Shown here piece by piece: positions 28,107 through 37,048 of a DNA stretch of 64,000 bases. The stretch covers positions 123,884 to 187,883 of the forward strand of contig JBMHCD010000005.1 in NCBI GenBank assembly GCA_049890095.1, given 5' to 3'. Position 1 is the first letter of the stretch; the number at the start of each line of letters is the position of its first letter. Both the position numbers and the translations under genes were made by a program. The notes below the pieces were generated by a model. It made no database searches, was not told the DNA's origin, and saw nothing but the letters and a program-made list of their open reading frames with translations. Origin of the DNA: JABAYQ01 sp049890095. Its GTDB lineage: Bacteria; Bacteroidota; Bacteroidia; Flavobacteriales; UBA7312.

Positions 28107-28427
28107 ATGAAAAATTTATTATTAATCACGTTTTTGTTTACTTCTTCGATATTGTTTTCACAAACTATGGAAGTAAAGATAAAATCTTCAATACAATGTG
28201 AAATGTGTTCGGAAAATATTACCGATGCTCTTTATTTATTAAAAGGGGTTAAATCCATAAAAATAAATTTAGAAGATCAACTTATAAAGGTAAAGTATAA
28301 CTCAAAAAAAATGAATATTGAAAAAATAGAAGAGTCGATTACTAAAATAGGATATGATGCTAATAATCGAAAAGCAAATCAGGAAGTTTATCAAAATTTA
28401 CCATATTGTTGTCAAAAACCAGAGTAA
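28107..28427 (+). CDS. Exported heavy-metal-associated (HMA) domain protein
   Basis: This 106-residue protein has a signal peptide (SSILFSQT) and one HMA domain whose metal loop is SSIQCEMCSENI (CxxC). A further Cys pair lies near the end (YCCQKPE). HMA domains carry Cu(I) or similar soft metals; the signal peptide places this one in the periplasm and not the cytosol. It lies 7 nt after the TonB receptor gene and its stop overlaps the next start as TAATG. Confidence 0.92.
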   Translation: MKNLLLITFLFTSSILFSQTMEVKIKSSIQCEMCSENITDALYLLKGVKSIKINLEDQLIKVKYNSKKMNIEKIEESITKIGYDANNRKANQEVYQNLPYCCQKPE

Positions 28428-28747
28428 TGAAATTAGGAATTGTTTTATATAGTAAAGAAGCTGAAGTTGTTTTTAATGCGTTTAGACTTGCAAATTTTTC
28501 GTTGGATAAAAATGACGATGTATCTGTTTTTTTGCTAGCAGGTGGTGTTGAATTTGAAAAATTAGATAACGAACAATTTCCTATTATTGATTTGGCGAAT
28601 CAATTTTTAAATAAGTCAGGCAAAATTTTAGCTTGTGGAACATGTTTGAAATTAAGAAGCCAAATAAGTTCTGAGTTATGTCCAATTTCTACAATGAGTG
28701 ACTTATATGATTTAGTTAATGAATGTGATAAAACGATCTCTTTTTAA
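28427..28747 (+). CDS. DsrE-family protein
   Basis: The 106-residue cytosolic product has the DsrE fold pattern (MKLGIVLYSKEAEVVFNAFRLANFSL, VSVFLLAGGVEFEKL) and the candidate sulfur-carrying cysteines in ILACGTCLKLRS. DsrE/TusD-type proteins transfer persulfide sulfur or bind small thiol ligands. The start is the ATG in the TAATG overlap with the HMA gene. Its own stop overlaps the next small gene in the same way. Its coupling to a metal operon suggests thiol-metal chemistry, which is inference. Confidence 0.87.
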   Translation: MKLGIVLYSKEAEVVFNAFRLANFSLDKNDDVSVFLLAGGVEFEKLDNEQFPIIDLANQFLNKSGKILACGTCLKLRSQISSELCPISTMSDLYDLVNECDKTISF

Positions 28748-28842
28748 TGTTACTTTTTTCAAAAATCATGATGGCAGTTTTTGCCATTTTATTTTTACTG
28801 ATTGTACTATATCTTGTAAATAAACTCGATAATACAAATTAG
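28747..28842 (+). CDS. 31-residue single-span membrane peptide, unknown
   Basis: The ATG overlaps the DsrE stop as TAATG, the same coupling as the gene before it. The 31 codons encode one hydrophobic helix (AVFAILFLLIVLYLV) with a short charged tail (NKLDNTN) that should lie on the positive or cytoplasmic side. The stop overlaps the convergent yihY stop by 4 nt. I do not recognise a family. Evidence is the tight coupling plus a well-formed membrane span; it could be a subunit or anchor for the metal/sulfur operon. Confidence 0.6.
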   Translation: MLLFSKIMMAVFAILFLLIVLYLVNKLDNTN

Positions 28843-29738
28843 TGATCTTTTTTTATTGCTTTGAAAATACTGGCATTTAATTCAAAACCAATTAACATTA
28901 CAATAGCATTAAAATAAAGCCACAAAAGAATAATTATTAAAGTACCTATTGAGCCATACAGTTTATTGTATTGGTTAAAGTTTTCTATGTAGTAACCAAA
29001 GCCATAAGAGGTTAAGATAATGAAAATAGTAGCTAGTATAGCTCCTGGTGAAAATAACTTCCAGTCAGTCTTTTGAGATGGTCCAAATTGAAATAAAATT
29101 GAAATACCAATAAATAAACAACTCAATAATATAATCCATTTACCGATTACTATTATGGTTAAGGAGCTTGGATCTATGAATCCCCATTCTATTAAATAAG
29201 CTCTAGCAATTTGAGTAAAAACAATCATCGAGATTGCTAAAATCAATATAAACGATAGAGAGATTGTAAGATTAAATGAAATGAGTCTTTGTTTCCAGAC
29301 ACTTCTTGTTTCTGTAATATGAAATGAACTATTAAACGCTTCCATCAAGGCATTTATGCTATTAGAAGAAAAATATAAAGCCATTAAAAAACCAAATGAA
29401 AGTAATCCTCCTCTCGGGTGATTAATTATATCGTTTAGTGTTAAGAAAAAAGACTCATTAGTAGAAGGAGGTAGTACATCTGAAATAAGTCCCATTAAAA
29501 TTTCCTGAAAATTTGTAATTGGGATATATGGTATAAGTGTAAAAAAGAAAATTAATGCTGGAAAAAAGGCAAGAAAGAAGTTAAATGCTATGGATGATGC
29601 TCTTGTTGTTAATGAACCCTTTTCTATTCCTTCAATGAAAAAAATAGCTACCTGAAATAGATTCATTCCTCTAAAACCTGGTAAAATTATTTTTTTACTC
29701 AAGTTAATTAAAAATAAAAAACGTTTTGTTGAAAACAT
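28839..29738 (-). CDS. YihY/BrkB-family inner-membrane protein
   Basis: The 299-residue product has about six hydrophobic segments and the family motifs TTRASSIAFNFFLAFFPALIFFFTLIPYIP, LMEAFNSSF, and the C-terminal YGSIGTLIIILLWLYFNAIVMLIGFELNA. The family was once called RNase BN, which is wrong; its function is unsettled. The start overlaps the nadC stop as TAATG, so it is translated with nadC although no functional link is known. Confidence 0.92.
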   Translation of the reverse strand: MFSTKRFLFLINLSKKIILPGFRGMNLFQVAIFFIEGIEKGSLTTRASSIAFNFFLAFFPALIFFFTLIPYIPITNFQEILMGLISDVLPPSTNESFFLTLNDIINHPRGGLLSFGFLMALYFSSNSINALMEAFNSSFHITETRSVWKQRLISFNLTISLSFILILAISMIVFTQIARAYLIEWGFIDPSSLTIIVIGKWIILLSCLFIGISILFQFGPSQKTDWKLFSPGAILATIFIILTSYGFGYYIENFNQYNKLYGSIGTLIIILLWLYFNAIVMLIGFELNASIFKAIKKDH

Positions 29739-30574
29739 TAAATGGCTTTTAAACTTAAGTCTAAACTGTTTATTGAGTGAGTTAGAGCCCCAACAGAAAT
29801 AAAGTCAACTCCACATTCTGCATAGTTTTTAATTGTATGTTCATTTATATTACCAGAAGATTCGGTTGTGTACTGTTTATTAATTAAAGTTACGGCCTTC
29901 TTAGTATCTTCAATAGAAAAGTTGTCTAACATAATTCTATTTATTTTTCCAATTCTGAGAATTTCTTCAACTTCTGTTAGGTTACGTGCTTCTATTTCAA
30001 TTGGGATATCAATTTTTTTCTTTTGTTGAAATAAAACAGCTTTATTGATAGCTTGTTCAATTCCACCAGCGAAATCTATATGATTGTCTTTAATCATCAT
30101 CATGTCAAATAGTCCAAATCTGTGATTTACGCCTCCACCTATTTTTACAGCCATTTTTTCTAGTAATCTAAAATTTGGAGTAGTTTTTCGGGTATCTAAA
30201 ATTTGGGTTTTTGTATGCTTTATTATTGAAAGAAAAAAATTAGTTTTTGTAGCAATAGCACTCATTCTTTGCATACAATTTAAAACGAGTCTTTCGGCAG
30301 ATAGGATGGAGTTTGATGGTCCACTGACTTCAAGAACAATGTCACCCTTTTTAATCGGATCACCATCTTTCAAAAAACAATATATTTTAATGGATTCATC
30401 TACTTTTTTAAAAATGTGTTTAGCAACTTCTATTCCTGCAATAATTCCGTTTTCTTTTACTAATAAAACTGCTTTACCTAAAGAGTTTTTATTTATGCAT
30501 GCTAAAGAGGTATAGTCACCAGGTCCTATGTCTTCATTTAAGGCTTCATTTATGAGCTTTTCTAAATCTTGCAT
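29738..30574 (-). CDS. nadC: Nicotinate-nucleotide pyrophosphorylase (carboxylating)
   Basis: NadC turns quinolinate and PRPP into nicotinate mononucleotide, CO2 and pyrophosphate, completing de novo NAD synthesis. The 278-residue product shows EDIGPGDYTSLACI, LNCMQRMSAIATKT, the catalytic-site stretch ILDTRKTTPNFRLLEKMAVKIGGGVNHRFGLFDMMMIKDNH, and the C-terminal ECGVDFISVGALTHS. Length is normal. nadA and nadB are not in the window. It diverges from rlmH. Confidence 0.97.
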   Translation of the reverse strand: MQDLEKLINEALNEDIGPGDYTSLACINKNSLGKAVLLVKENGIIAGIEVAKHIFKKVDESIKIYCFLKDGDPIKKGDIVLEVSGPSNSILSAERLVLNCMQRMSAIATKTNFFLSIIKHTKTQILDTRKTTPNFRLLEKMAVKIGGGVNHRFGLFDMMMIKDNHIDFAGGIEQAINKAVLFQQKKKIDIPIEIEARNLTEVEEILRIGKINRIMLDNFSIEDTKKAVTLINKQYTTESSGNINEHTIKNYAECGVDFISVGALTHSINSLDLSLKAI

Positions 30575-30633
30575 TTTCTATTTTTATCTATTTAGTAAAT
30601 TGATTAATATTGTGTTAAATTACAATCTTTTTT

Positions 30634-31107
30634 GTGAAAATAGAATTAATAATTGTTGGAAAAACAGATTCTTCTTGGATTCAAGATGGTTTTAATGTGT
30701 ATAAAAAAAGATTATCACACTATATAAGTTTTAATACGGTTTTAATACCTAATCTGAAAAATCGAAAAAATTTATCGATTCAACAACAAAAAGATTTAGA
30801 AGGTAAACTCATTTTAAAGTATATTCAGCCAACAAATTTCGTAGTTTTGCTAGATGAAAAAGGTAAGTCATTAAGTTCCATAGATTTTTCTAATTTTTTA
30901 CAGCAAAAAATGAATATAGGAACAAAGAAACTAGTTTTTGTTATAGGAGGTGCTTATGGTTTTTCTAAAGAAATATATGATGTATCTAATCAACTATTTA
31001 GTTTGTCAAAAATGACTTTTTCGCATCAAATGATACGACCTTTTTTTGTTGAGCAGCTTTATCGTGCTTTCACCATTTTAAATAACGAACCCTATCACCA
31101 CGTATAA
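30634..31107 (+). CDS. rlmH: 23S rRNA pseudouridine-1915 N3-methyltransferase
   Basis: RlmH is a small SPOUT methyltransferase acting on the assembled 70S ribosome. The 157-residue product carries FVVLLDEKGKSLSSIDFS, the knotted SAM site VFVIGGAYGFSKEIY, and the C-terminal MIRPFFVEQLYRAFTILNNEPYHHV that ends the family. The start is GTG at 30634, fixed by the conserved opening (KIELIIVGKTDSSWI) and by the lack of any earlier in-frame start. The rdgB ATG follows its stop with no gap. Confidence 0.97.
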   Translation: MKIELIIVGKTDSSWIQDGFNVYKKRLSHYISFNTVLIPNLKNRKNLSIQQQKDLEGKLILKYIQPTNFVVLLDEKGKSLSSIDFSNFLQQKMNIGTKKLVFVIGGAYGFSKEIYDVSNQLFSLSKMTFSHQMIRPFFVEQLYRAFTILNNEPYHHV

Positions 31108-31689
31108 ATGAAAATTGTATTCGCTACAAACAACCCAAATAAAGTAAAGGAAATTAAAGCTCTTTTGCCTGATTCTATTGAAATTTTGTCTCTAAAAGAT
31201 ATCAGTTGTAATGAAGAATTACCTGAAAATTGTGATACACTAGAAGATAATGCTACTCAAAAAGCTTATTATGTTTATGATAATTATGGGTATAACTGTT
31301 TTGCTGATGATAGTGGTTTAGAAATTGATGCATTGGAAGGACGCCCTGGCGTTTATTCTGCACGCTATGCTGGTCCGGATTGTGTTGCTAGTGATAATAT
31401 AGATAAAGTATTAGACGAGTTAAATGGAGAGCAAAACAGAGATGCTTGTTTTAGAACAATTATTTCTTTAGTTATTGATGGTAATGAAGTTCAATTTGAA
31501 GGAAGTGTTGATGGTTATATTACCTCTGATCGACAAGGAGAGAAAGGATTTGGATATGATCCAATTTTTATCCCTGAAAATAGTTTAGTTAGTTATGCTC
31601 AAATGTCTATAAATAACAAAAATGAAATTAGCCATCGAAGTAAAGCTGTTAAAAAGTTAATTAAATATTTAAAAAGAAAATCCAGTTAA
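31108..31689 (+). CDS. rdgB: XTP/dITP diphosphatase (Ham1/RdgB)
   Basis: The enzyme removes deaminated purine nucleotides (ITP, dITP, XTP) before they enter DNA or RNA. The 193-residue product has the full motif set: FATNNPNKVKEIKALL, CFADDSGLEIDALEGRPGVYSARYAG, EKGFGYDPIFIPE and the closing NEISHRSKAVKKL. The ATG directly follows the rlmH stop, so the two are translated together. Confidence 0.98.
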   Translation: MKIVFATNNPNKVKEIKALLPDSIEILSLKDISCNEELPENCDTLEDNATQKAYYVYDNYGYNCFADDSGLEIDALEGRPGVYSARYAGPDCVASDNIDKVLDELNGEQNRDACFRTIISLVIDGNEVQFEGSVDGYITSDRQGEKGFGYDPIFIPENSLVSYAQMSINNKNEISHRSKAVKKLIKYLKRKSS

Positions 31690-31694
31690 TTATT

Positions 31695-32780
31695 CTAGCT
31701 TTCTAATTCTATATCTAGTATCATTAATTTGTTTTTTCTTTTAATCTGACACGATATTTTTTGACCAGGGCTAAATTTTGTAATCTGCTCGTGTAGTTGA
31801 CTAACTGAGTTTATTTCTGCTCCGTTAATTCCAACAATTATATCATATGCTTTAATTCCTGACTTTTTAGCGGCACCATCCTTCAAAATATTTGTAATTA
31901 ATACACCGTTAACTCCATCTAAGTCTAGTTGTTCGGCTATCTCTTGATTTATATTTGTAATATTTATACCTATGTAAGCTCTTTTTACTTCTCCATAATT
32001 TTTAAGGTCAGAAACAATTTTTTCAACCATATTAGATGGTATAGCAAAGCCATAGCCTGTGTATGATCCAGTATTAGATTGAATAGCAGTATTTATACCT
32101 ATTAAGTCGCCATTAGTGTTTACTAATGCACCACCAGAATTTCCAGGATTTATAGCAGCGTCAGTTTGAATAAAAGATTCTATACCGTTTTTTCTGTTTA
32201 AAATATTTATTGATCTGGCTTTAGCACTTATAATTCCTGCAGTAACTGTAGAGTTTAAATTAAAAGGATTTCCTACTGCTAGTACCCACTGACCAACTTT
32301 TAAACTATCAGAATTACTAAATGAAAGAAAATTTAAGTTTTCGTTTTCAATTTTTAATAATGCTAAATCTGTACTCGGGTCAGTTCCAATAAGTTTTGCA
32401 ACAAAACTGCGTTTGTCATTCAGAACCACCTCAATCTGTTCTGCATCATTTATTACGTGTTTGTTAGTAACAATATACCCATCTTCTGAAATAATCACAC
32501 CAGATCCGCTAGCCATCTTTTCTGTTGGCTGATTGTAATATCTACTTCCTAAAAAAGGGTGGTAGTATCGAAAGTATTCATCCTCCATAAATTTGGATTT
32601 TATATGAACAACAGATTCTACAGATTTTTCAGCAGCAAAAGTAAAATCAGTAGTATAATTATTGGATGTGGTAATGTTTGTAAATGTAGAAGCAAATGAA
32701 TCTTTTGTCGTAAAATTTTTTGCTATTTGAAATAGGAAACCACCTAAAATTATATAAATTAAAATAGATATTTTTTTCAT
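31695..32780 (-). CDS. HtrA/DegP-like periplasmic serine protease
   Basis: The 361-residue product is an S1C protease with an N-terminal signal anchor. The triad is visible: His in TNKHVINDAEQIEV, Asp in DPSTDLALLKIE, Ser in AAINPGNSGGALVNTNG. One PDZ domain follows (about residues 265-355, with RAYIGINI and GAAKKSGIKAYDIIVGING). Having a single PDZ domain it resembles DegS more than DegP, which has two. A role in envelope protein quality control is inferred from the family. Confidence 0.94.
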   Translation of the reverse strand: MKKISILIYIILGGFLFQIAKNFTTKDSFASTFTNITTSNNYTTDFTFAAEKSVESVVHIKSKFMEDEYFRYYHPFLGSRYYNQPTEKMASGSGVIISEDGYIVTNKHVINDAEQIEVVLNDKRSFVAKLIGTDPSTDLALLKIENENLNFLSFSNSDSLKVGQWVLAVGNPFNLNSTVTAGIISAKARSINILNRKNGIESFIQTDAAINPGNSGGALVNTNGDLIGINTAIQSNTGSYTGYGFAIPSNMVEKIVSDLKNYGEVKRAYIGINITNINQEIAEQLDLDGVNGVLITNILKDGAAKKSGIKAYDIIVGINGAEINSVSQLHEQITKFSPGQKISCQIKRKNKLMILDIELES

Positions 32781-32825
32781 TGTGTATTTTTTTGAATAAC
32801 TAAAATAGAATGAAAATATTGTGTT

Positions 32826-33590
32826 CTAAATGATGCTTTTAATTAGTCTTAGTTTGTGCGTATGTTTTCCTTCTTCGGAATTAAAAATTCCTTGTTGATC
32901 TATTCTGTCAATTCTTACTTTTCCGGATGCATGAATAATACAATTATTTTCTAGGATGATACCAACATGTATTATTTTTCCTTCTTTATTATCAAAAAAA
33001 GCTAAATCTCCAGGTTCAGATTCTTCTATAAAACTTAGTGTGTTTCCGATTTCCGCTTGTTGATATGCATCTCTTGGTATTTCGACACCTTGTAAACGAT
33101 ATACTATTTGAGTAAAGCCCGAGCAATCTATTCCTAATGGAGATCGACCACCCCAAAGATATGGTGCGTTTAAATAAATCATAGCATTTTCTACCAAATT
33201 ACTTTTTTCTGAAGATCCTGTCGTTGTAATACCTTGGTAACTATATTGCTCGTTGTTTATAGTGAAAATACCGTTTTGATAAAGTGGTAAGGTTGATCCT
33301 ATTGGGATTGTTGTTGGAGAGCCTAAATCTACTATGTCTAAAATGTCCGAAGTGATAGTAGGTGAGTTTTGTTCTAGCTCGTGATAAAATGATTTTTCGA
33401 TTTCTAACCATTGTTTGTTGCATATCCAACCCTCATATTTATCGTGAGCTAAACGAATTTTACTCCATTTACTTTTATTCTCTAAAACTTTAAAATGTTC
33501 ACCAAATAAAACTTGATTGATCATTTCAGCTTTATCAGAGCTTTCAGATCTTATTGGTACAATTGAAAGAATCGAAATTCCATATCTCAT
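32826..33590 (-). CDS. C40-family NlpC/P60 peptidase
   Basis: The 254-residue product has an N-terminal bacterial SH3 region (residues about 1-125) and a C-terminal NlpC/P60 domain with Cys in GIDCSGFTQIVYRLQG, His in KIIHVGIILENN, and a third polar residue in CIIHASGKVRID. These enzymes cut peptidoglycan stem peptides. I see no signal peptide, so the protein may act in muropeptide recycling in the cytosol. The ATG is 4 nt after a TAAATTTG box, and the promoter overlaps the T run of the upstream thiolase terminator. Confidence 0.92.
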   Translation of the reverse strand: MRYGISILSIVPIRSESSDKAEMINQVLFGEHFKVLENKSKWSKIRLAHDKYEGWICNKQWLEIEKSFYHELEQNSPTITSDILDIVDLGSPTTIPIGSTLPLYQNGIFTINNEQYSYQGITTTGSSEKSNLVENAMIYLNAPYLWGGRSPLGIDCSGFTQIVYRLQGVEIPRDAYQQAEIGNTLSFIEESEPGDLAFFDNKEGKIIHVGIILENNCIIHASGKVRIDRIDQQGIFNSEEGKHTHKLRLIKSII

Positions 33591-33594
33591 ATTT

Positions 33595-33602
33595 CAAATT
33601 TA
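33595..33602 (-). promoter_or_regulatory. Minus-7 box TAAATTTG 4 nt before the NlpC/P60 ATG
   Basis: The box is an exact match and its first base is also the last base of the thiolase terminator T run. GAAAT-type bases separate it from ATG, so the mRNA should be leaderless. Confidence 0.6.
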
Positions 33603-33632
33603 AAAAAGAAAAGCCCAATGATTGATTGGGCT
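33602..33632 (-). terminator. Terminator of the thiolase gene
   Basis: AGCCCAAT and ATTGGGCT pair around a five-base loop; on the minus strand a TTTTCTTTTTT run follows. It ends directly against the next promoter. Confidence 0.85.
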
Positions 33633-33656
33633 CTAAAGAAATATTAACATCAAATG

Positions 33657-34835
33657 TTAGTTAATTTCTATTACTATGGCTGAAGCACCTCCACCACCAT
33701 TACATATTCCTGCGGCTCCTATTTTACCGTTATTTTGTTTTAGAACATTAAGAAGGGTTACAACAATTCTTGCTCCCGAACAACCCAATGGGTGACCTAA
33801 TGAAACAGCTCCGCCATTTACATTTACCTTATCTTTGTCTAAAGATAGTTTTTCAATATTTGCTAAGCCTACAACAGAAAAAGCTTCGTTCAACTCAAAG
33901 AAATCAACATCATTTATATCCAATTTTGCTTTTTGTATAGCTATAGGAAGAGCTTTTGCAGGAGCTGTGGTAAACCATTCTGCTTGATGAGCAGCATCAG
34001 CATAGGATTTTATTTTTGCTAATACTTTAACACCTAACTCTTTAGCTTTTTCTGAGCTCATCAAAATCAGTGCAGCAGCACCATCGTTTAATGTAGAAGC
34101 ATTAGCTGCTGTTACAGTTCCTTCCTTATCAAAAACAGGTCTTAGATTAGGAATTTTATCCAATTTTACATTTCTAAATTCTTCATCTTCAGAAATAATT
34201 AAATCTTCTCCTCTTCTTTGTGGTACATTAACAGAAACAATTTCATCATTAAATTTTCCTTCATTCCAAGCTTTTGTACTTCTATTATAAGATTCTATTG
34301 CAAATTCATCTTGCTGTTCTCTACTAAAGTTCATTTCTTTAGCACATATTTCAGCACAATTACCCATGTGTACTTTGTTGTATACGTCAGTAAGACCGTC
34401 TTTAACTAAACCATCAATAAGTTTCATGTCTCCCAATTTTTGACCATTTCTCCCTTTGTCAAAATAATGAGGAACTGCAGACATGTTTTCCATACCACCA
34501 ACAACAACTACCTCATTATCTCCACACATTATACTTTGTGCCCCTAACATAATTGATTTCATTCCAGAAGAGCATACTTTATTAATTGTTGTACAAGGAA
34601 TTTGATCAGAAAGTCCAGCAAAAATTGCTGCTTGCCTAGCAGGTGCTTGACCTAAATTTGCTTGTAATACGTTACCCATAAAAACTTCATTAACTATATC
34701 TGGGTTTATTCCCGACTTTTCAATAGCTCCTTTAATTGCTATTGCACCCAATTTGGTTGCAGATATTGAAGATAATTTTCCACCAAAGCTTCCCATTGGT
34801 GTTCTTACAGCTGATACAATAACGACTTCTTTCAT
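33657..34835 (-). CDS. Acetyl-CoA C-acetyltransferase (thiolase)
   Basis: The 392-residue product is a biosynthetic-type thiolase that joins or splits acetyl-CoA units. The acyl-carrying cysteine is in TTINKVCSSGMKSIMLGAQ (about residue 88), the His in FELNEAFSVVG-region and GGAVSLGHPLGCSGAR, and the second cysteine in GAAGICNGGGGASA. The opening VVIVSAVRTPMGSFGGKL is typical. A hairpin terminator follows the stop, so it is transcribed alone. Fatty acid breakdown, ketone bodies or acetoacetyl-CoA supply are all possible. Confidence 0.95.
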   Translation of the reverse strand: MKEVVIVSAVRTPMGSFGGKLSSISATKLGAIAIKGAIEKSGINPDIVNEVFMGNVLQANLGQAPARQAAIFAGLSDQIPCTTINKVCSSGMKSIMLGAQSIMCGDNEVVVVGGMENMSAVPHYFDKGRNGQKLGDMKLIDGLVKDGLTDVYNKVHMGNCAEICAKEMNFSREQQDEFAIESYNRSTKAWNEGKFNDEIVSVNVPQRRGEDLIISEDEEFRNVKLDKIPNLRPVFDKEGTVTAANASTLNDGAAALILMSSEKAKELGVKVLAKIKSYADAAHQAEWFTTAPAKALPIAIQKAKLDINDVDFFELNEAFSVVGLANIEKLSLDKDKVNVNGGAVSLGHPLGCSGARIVVTLLNVLKQNNGKIGAAGICNGGGGASAIVIEIN

Positions 34836-34942
34836 AATCTATGATATTCTTTAATTTTTTTGTTAATTAGCAAAAGCGAAATTAAGAAAAATGATCATTA
34901 TTCTTCTTTTGTAATGCATATATTTATAGCTTTAATTCAATT

Positions 34943-37048
34943 ATGATTTCAAAACTTGCTTCCAAAATTCAAAACAATCATTTTACTATTCAAAGAATTT
35001 TTTTGTTTTTAGTTGCTACTTTTTTAATTGTTTTGATGTTCCCTAGTCAAACCTCTTTTAAATACGAATTTCAGAAAGGTAAACCATGGATGCACGAAAC
35101 ATTAATTGCTCCATATGATTTTTCAATTCTCAAGTCTGAAGAAGAAATAATTGCTCAAGAGCAACTAATTATAGAAAATAATAAACCCATTTTTGAAATT
35201 GATGAATCAGTTTATGATATAAAAGCCGAAGAATTTATTAGAAATTTTGATCAGAAATGGGCTCTTGATAAAAAAGTAAATAAAGATTCAAGGTTTACTT
35301 TTTTTAATTTAAAGAAAAGAAATAGAGGAAAAACAAAAAAAGAAAGATTGGCTTTTTTGGGTCTAAAAAAATTGAAAACTCTTTATACAACAGGTATCCT
35401 TCAATTGACGGATGAAATTGAACCAAAAGGACCAGATTTTGAAGTATTGTTAATTAAAAATAATGTAGCTAATGTTGTTCGTTATAAAAATTTATACACA
35501 ATTGAAAGTGCTGCTAATTATGTAAAGTCTATAACTGGATTGAGTGAAAATGAGATGGAATTTTTAGTTCCGTTGCTTTTAGAGTCTTTGAGTCAAAACA
35601 CCTATTTTAATAAAGAAAATACAGAGAAATTACTGAATCAGGATTTGAATAATATAGCAAAATCTAGAGGTAAGGTTCAAGAGGGTCAAGTTATTGTTTC
35701 ACAAGGTGAATTAGTTACAGATGAAAAGCATCAAGTTTTAATTTCTTACAGAGAAAATTATGAAGGTAAAAATTGGCATGAAAGTTCTGAATCATGGTTG
35801 TTTTTAGGGCAATTTTTATTAGTGCTTATTTCCATTTTTATATTTTACTTTTTTCTCCAACAATTTAGACCAGAAATATTTAAAGACAATAAAAAGATTA
35901 CCTTTTTATTGTCGCTTATTTTATTAATGTTTTTAATGGCCACTGTATCATTTAAGGTTTCAAAACTTGCAGTTTACCTCATGCCATTTTGTTTGTTGCC
36001 AATAATCTTAAAAGCATTTTTTGATACACGTCTTGCTTTATTTACCCATTTGATAGTAATAATAATTATTGGTTTTATAACCCCTAATGGATTTGAGTTT
36101 ATCTATCTTCAATTAATGGCTGGAATAGTATCGATTTTATCGGTTTTACAAATGTACAGACGATCTCACTTATTTGTTTCAGCAGCCAAAATTATTGCAA
36201 TTTATTTTGTTTCATACTTTGCTATTTCGTTGACTCAAGAAGGTAGTTTAAGTAATATTAACTGGACAAATTTTTTATTATTTGGTGCAAACGGAGCTTT
36301 AACTTTATTTGCTTATCCATTGATTTTTGCATTTGAAAAAATATTTTCATTAGTATCAGATATATCTTTATTGGAACTTTCCGATACAAATAATCCATTG
36401 CTAAGAGAGTTAGCACAACAGGCACCAGGAACATTCCAACATTCTATTCAAGTTGCAAATTTAGCTGAAGAAGGAATTTTGGAAATCGGTGGTAATGCCT
36501 TGTTGGTAAGAGCAGGAGCCTTGTATCATGATATTGGAAAACTAAAAAACCCACAGTTTTTTATTGAAAATCAACATTCAGGTATAAACCCTCACGATAA
36601 TCTTTCCTTTGAGGAAAGTGCTCAAGTAATCATTAATCATGTTTCAAATGGAATATTAATTGCAAAGGAAAATAATTTACCGGACGAGTTAATTGACTTT
36701 ATTAGAACTCATCATGGAACGAGTAGAGTAGGGTATTTTTATAAACAGTATGTTGCAAGTTTCCCTGATGATGAAGATGCATTACGTAAATTTACTTATA
36801 ATGGATTAAAGCCATACTCAAAAGAAACTGCAATTTTAATGATGGCTGATGCTGTAGAAGCTGCTGCAAGAAGCATAAAAAATCCTACTTCTGAAAAAAT
36901 TGATAATTTGGTAGAATCTATTATAAATAGTCAAATAGACGATAATCAGTTTGTTAATGCTGACATTACTCTAAAGGATATTACCAAAGTTAAGAAGTTA
37001 TACAAGAAAAAATTACAGTCAATACATCACTTAAGAGTAGAATACTAA
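34943..37048 (+). CDS. 7TM-HD-domain phosphohydrolase, PgpH-like
   Basis: The 701-residue product has one N-terminal membrane helix (residues 19-36), an extracytoplasmic 7TMR-HDED region (about 50-280), seven helices between about 290 and 480, and a cytosolic HD domain (APGTFQHSIQVANLAEEG, then LYHDIGKLKNPQFF, then FIRTHHGTSRVGYFYKQY). The paired HD/HDIG residues are intact. In Firmicutes, PgpH degrades cyclic di-AMP, and Bacteroidetes homologues are thought to do the same. No diadenylate cyclase gene is in the window. Confidence 0.95.
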   Translation: MISKLASKIQNNHFTIQRIFLFLVATFLIVLMFPSQTSFKYEFQKGKPWMHETLIAPYDFSILKSEEEIIAQEQLIIENNKPIFEIDESVYDIKAEEFIRNFDQKWALDKKVNKDSRFTFFNLKKRNRGKTKKERLAFLGLKKLKTLYTTGILQLTDEIEPKGPDFEVLLIKNNVANVVRYKNLYTIESAANYVKSITGLSENEMEFLVPLLLESLSQNTYFNKENTEKLLNQDLNNIAKSRGKVQEGQVIVSQGELVTDEKHQVLISYRENYEGKNWHESSESWLFLGQFLLVLISIFIFYFFLQQFRPEIFKDNKKITFLLSLILLMFLMATVSFKVSKLAVYLMPFCLLPIILKAFFDTRLALFTHLIVIIIIGFITPNGFEFIYLQLMAGIVSILSVLQMYRRSHLFVSAAKIIAIYFVSYFAISLTQEGSLSNINWTNFLLFGANGALTLFAYPLIFAFEKIFSLVSDISLLELSDTNNPLLRELAQQAPGTFQHSIQVANLAEEGILEIGGNALLVRAGALYHDIGKLKNPQFFIENQHSGINPHDNLSFEESAQVIINHVSNGILIAKENNLPDELIDFIRTHHGTSRVGYFYKQYVASFPDDEDALRKFTYNGLKPYSKETAILMMADAVEAAARSIKNPTSEKIDNLVESIINSQIDDNQFVNADITLKDITKVKKLYKKKLQSIHHLRVEY

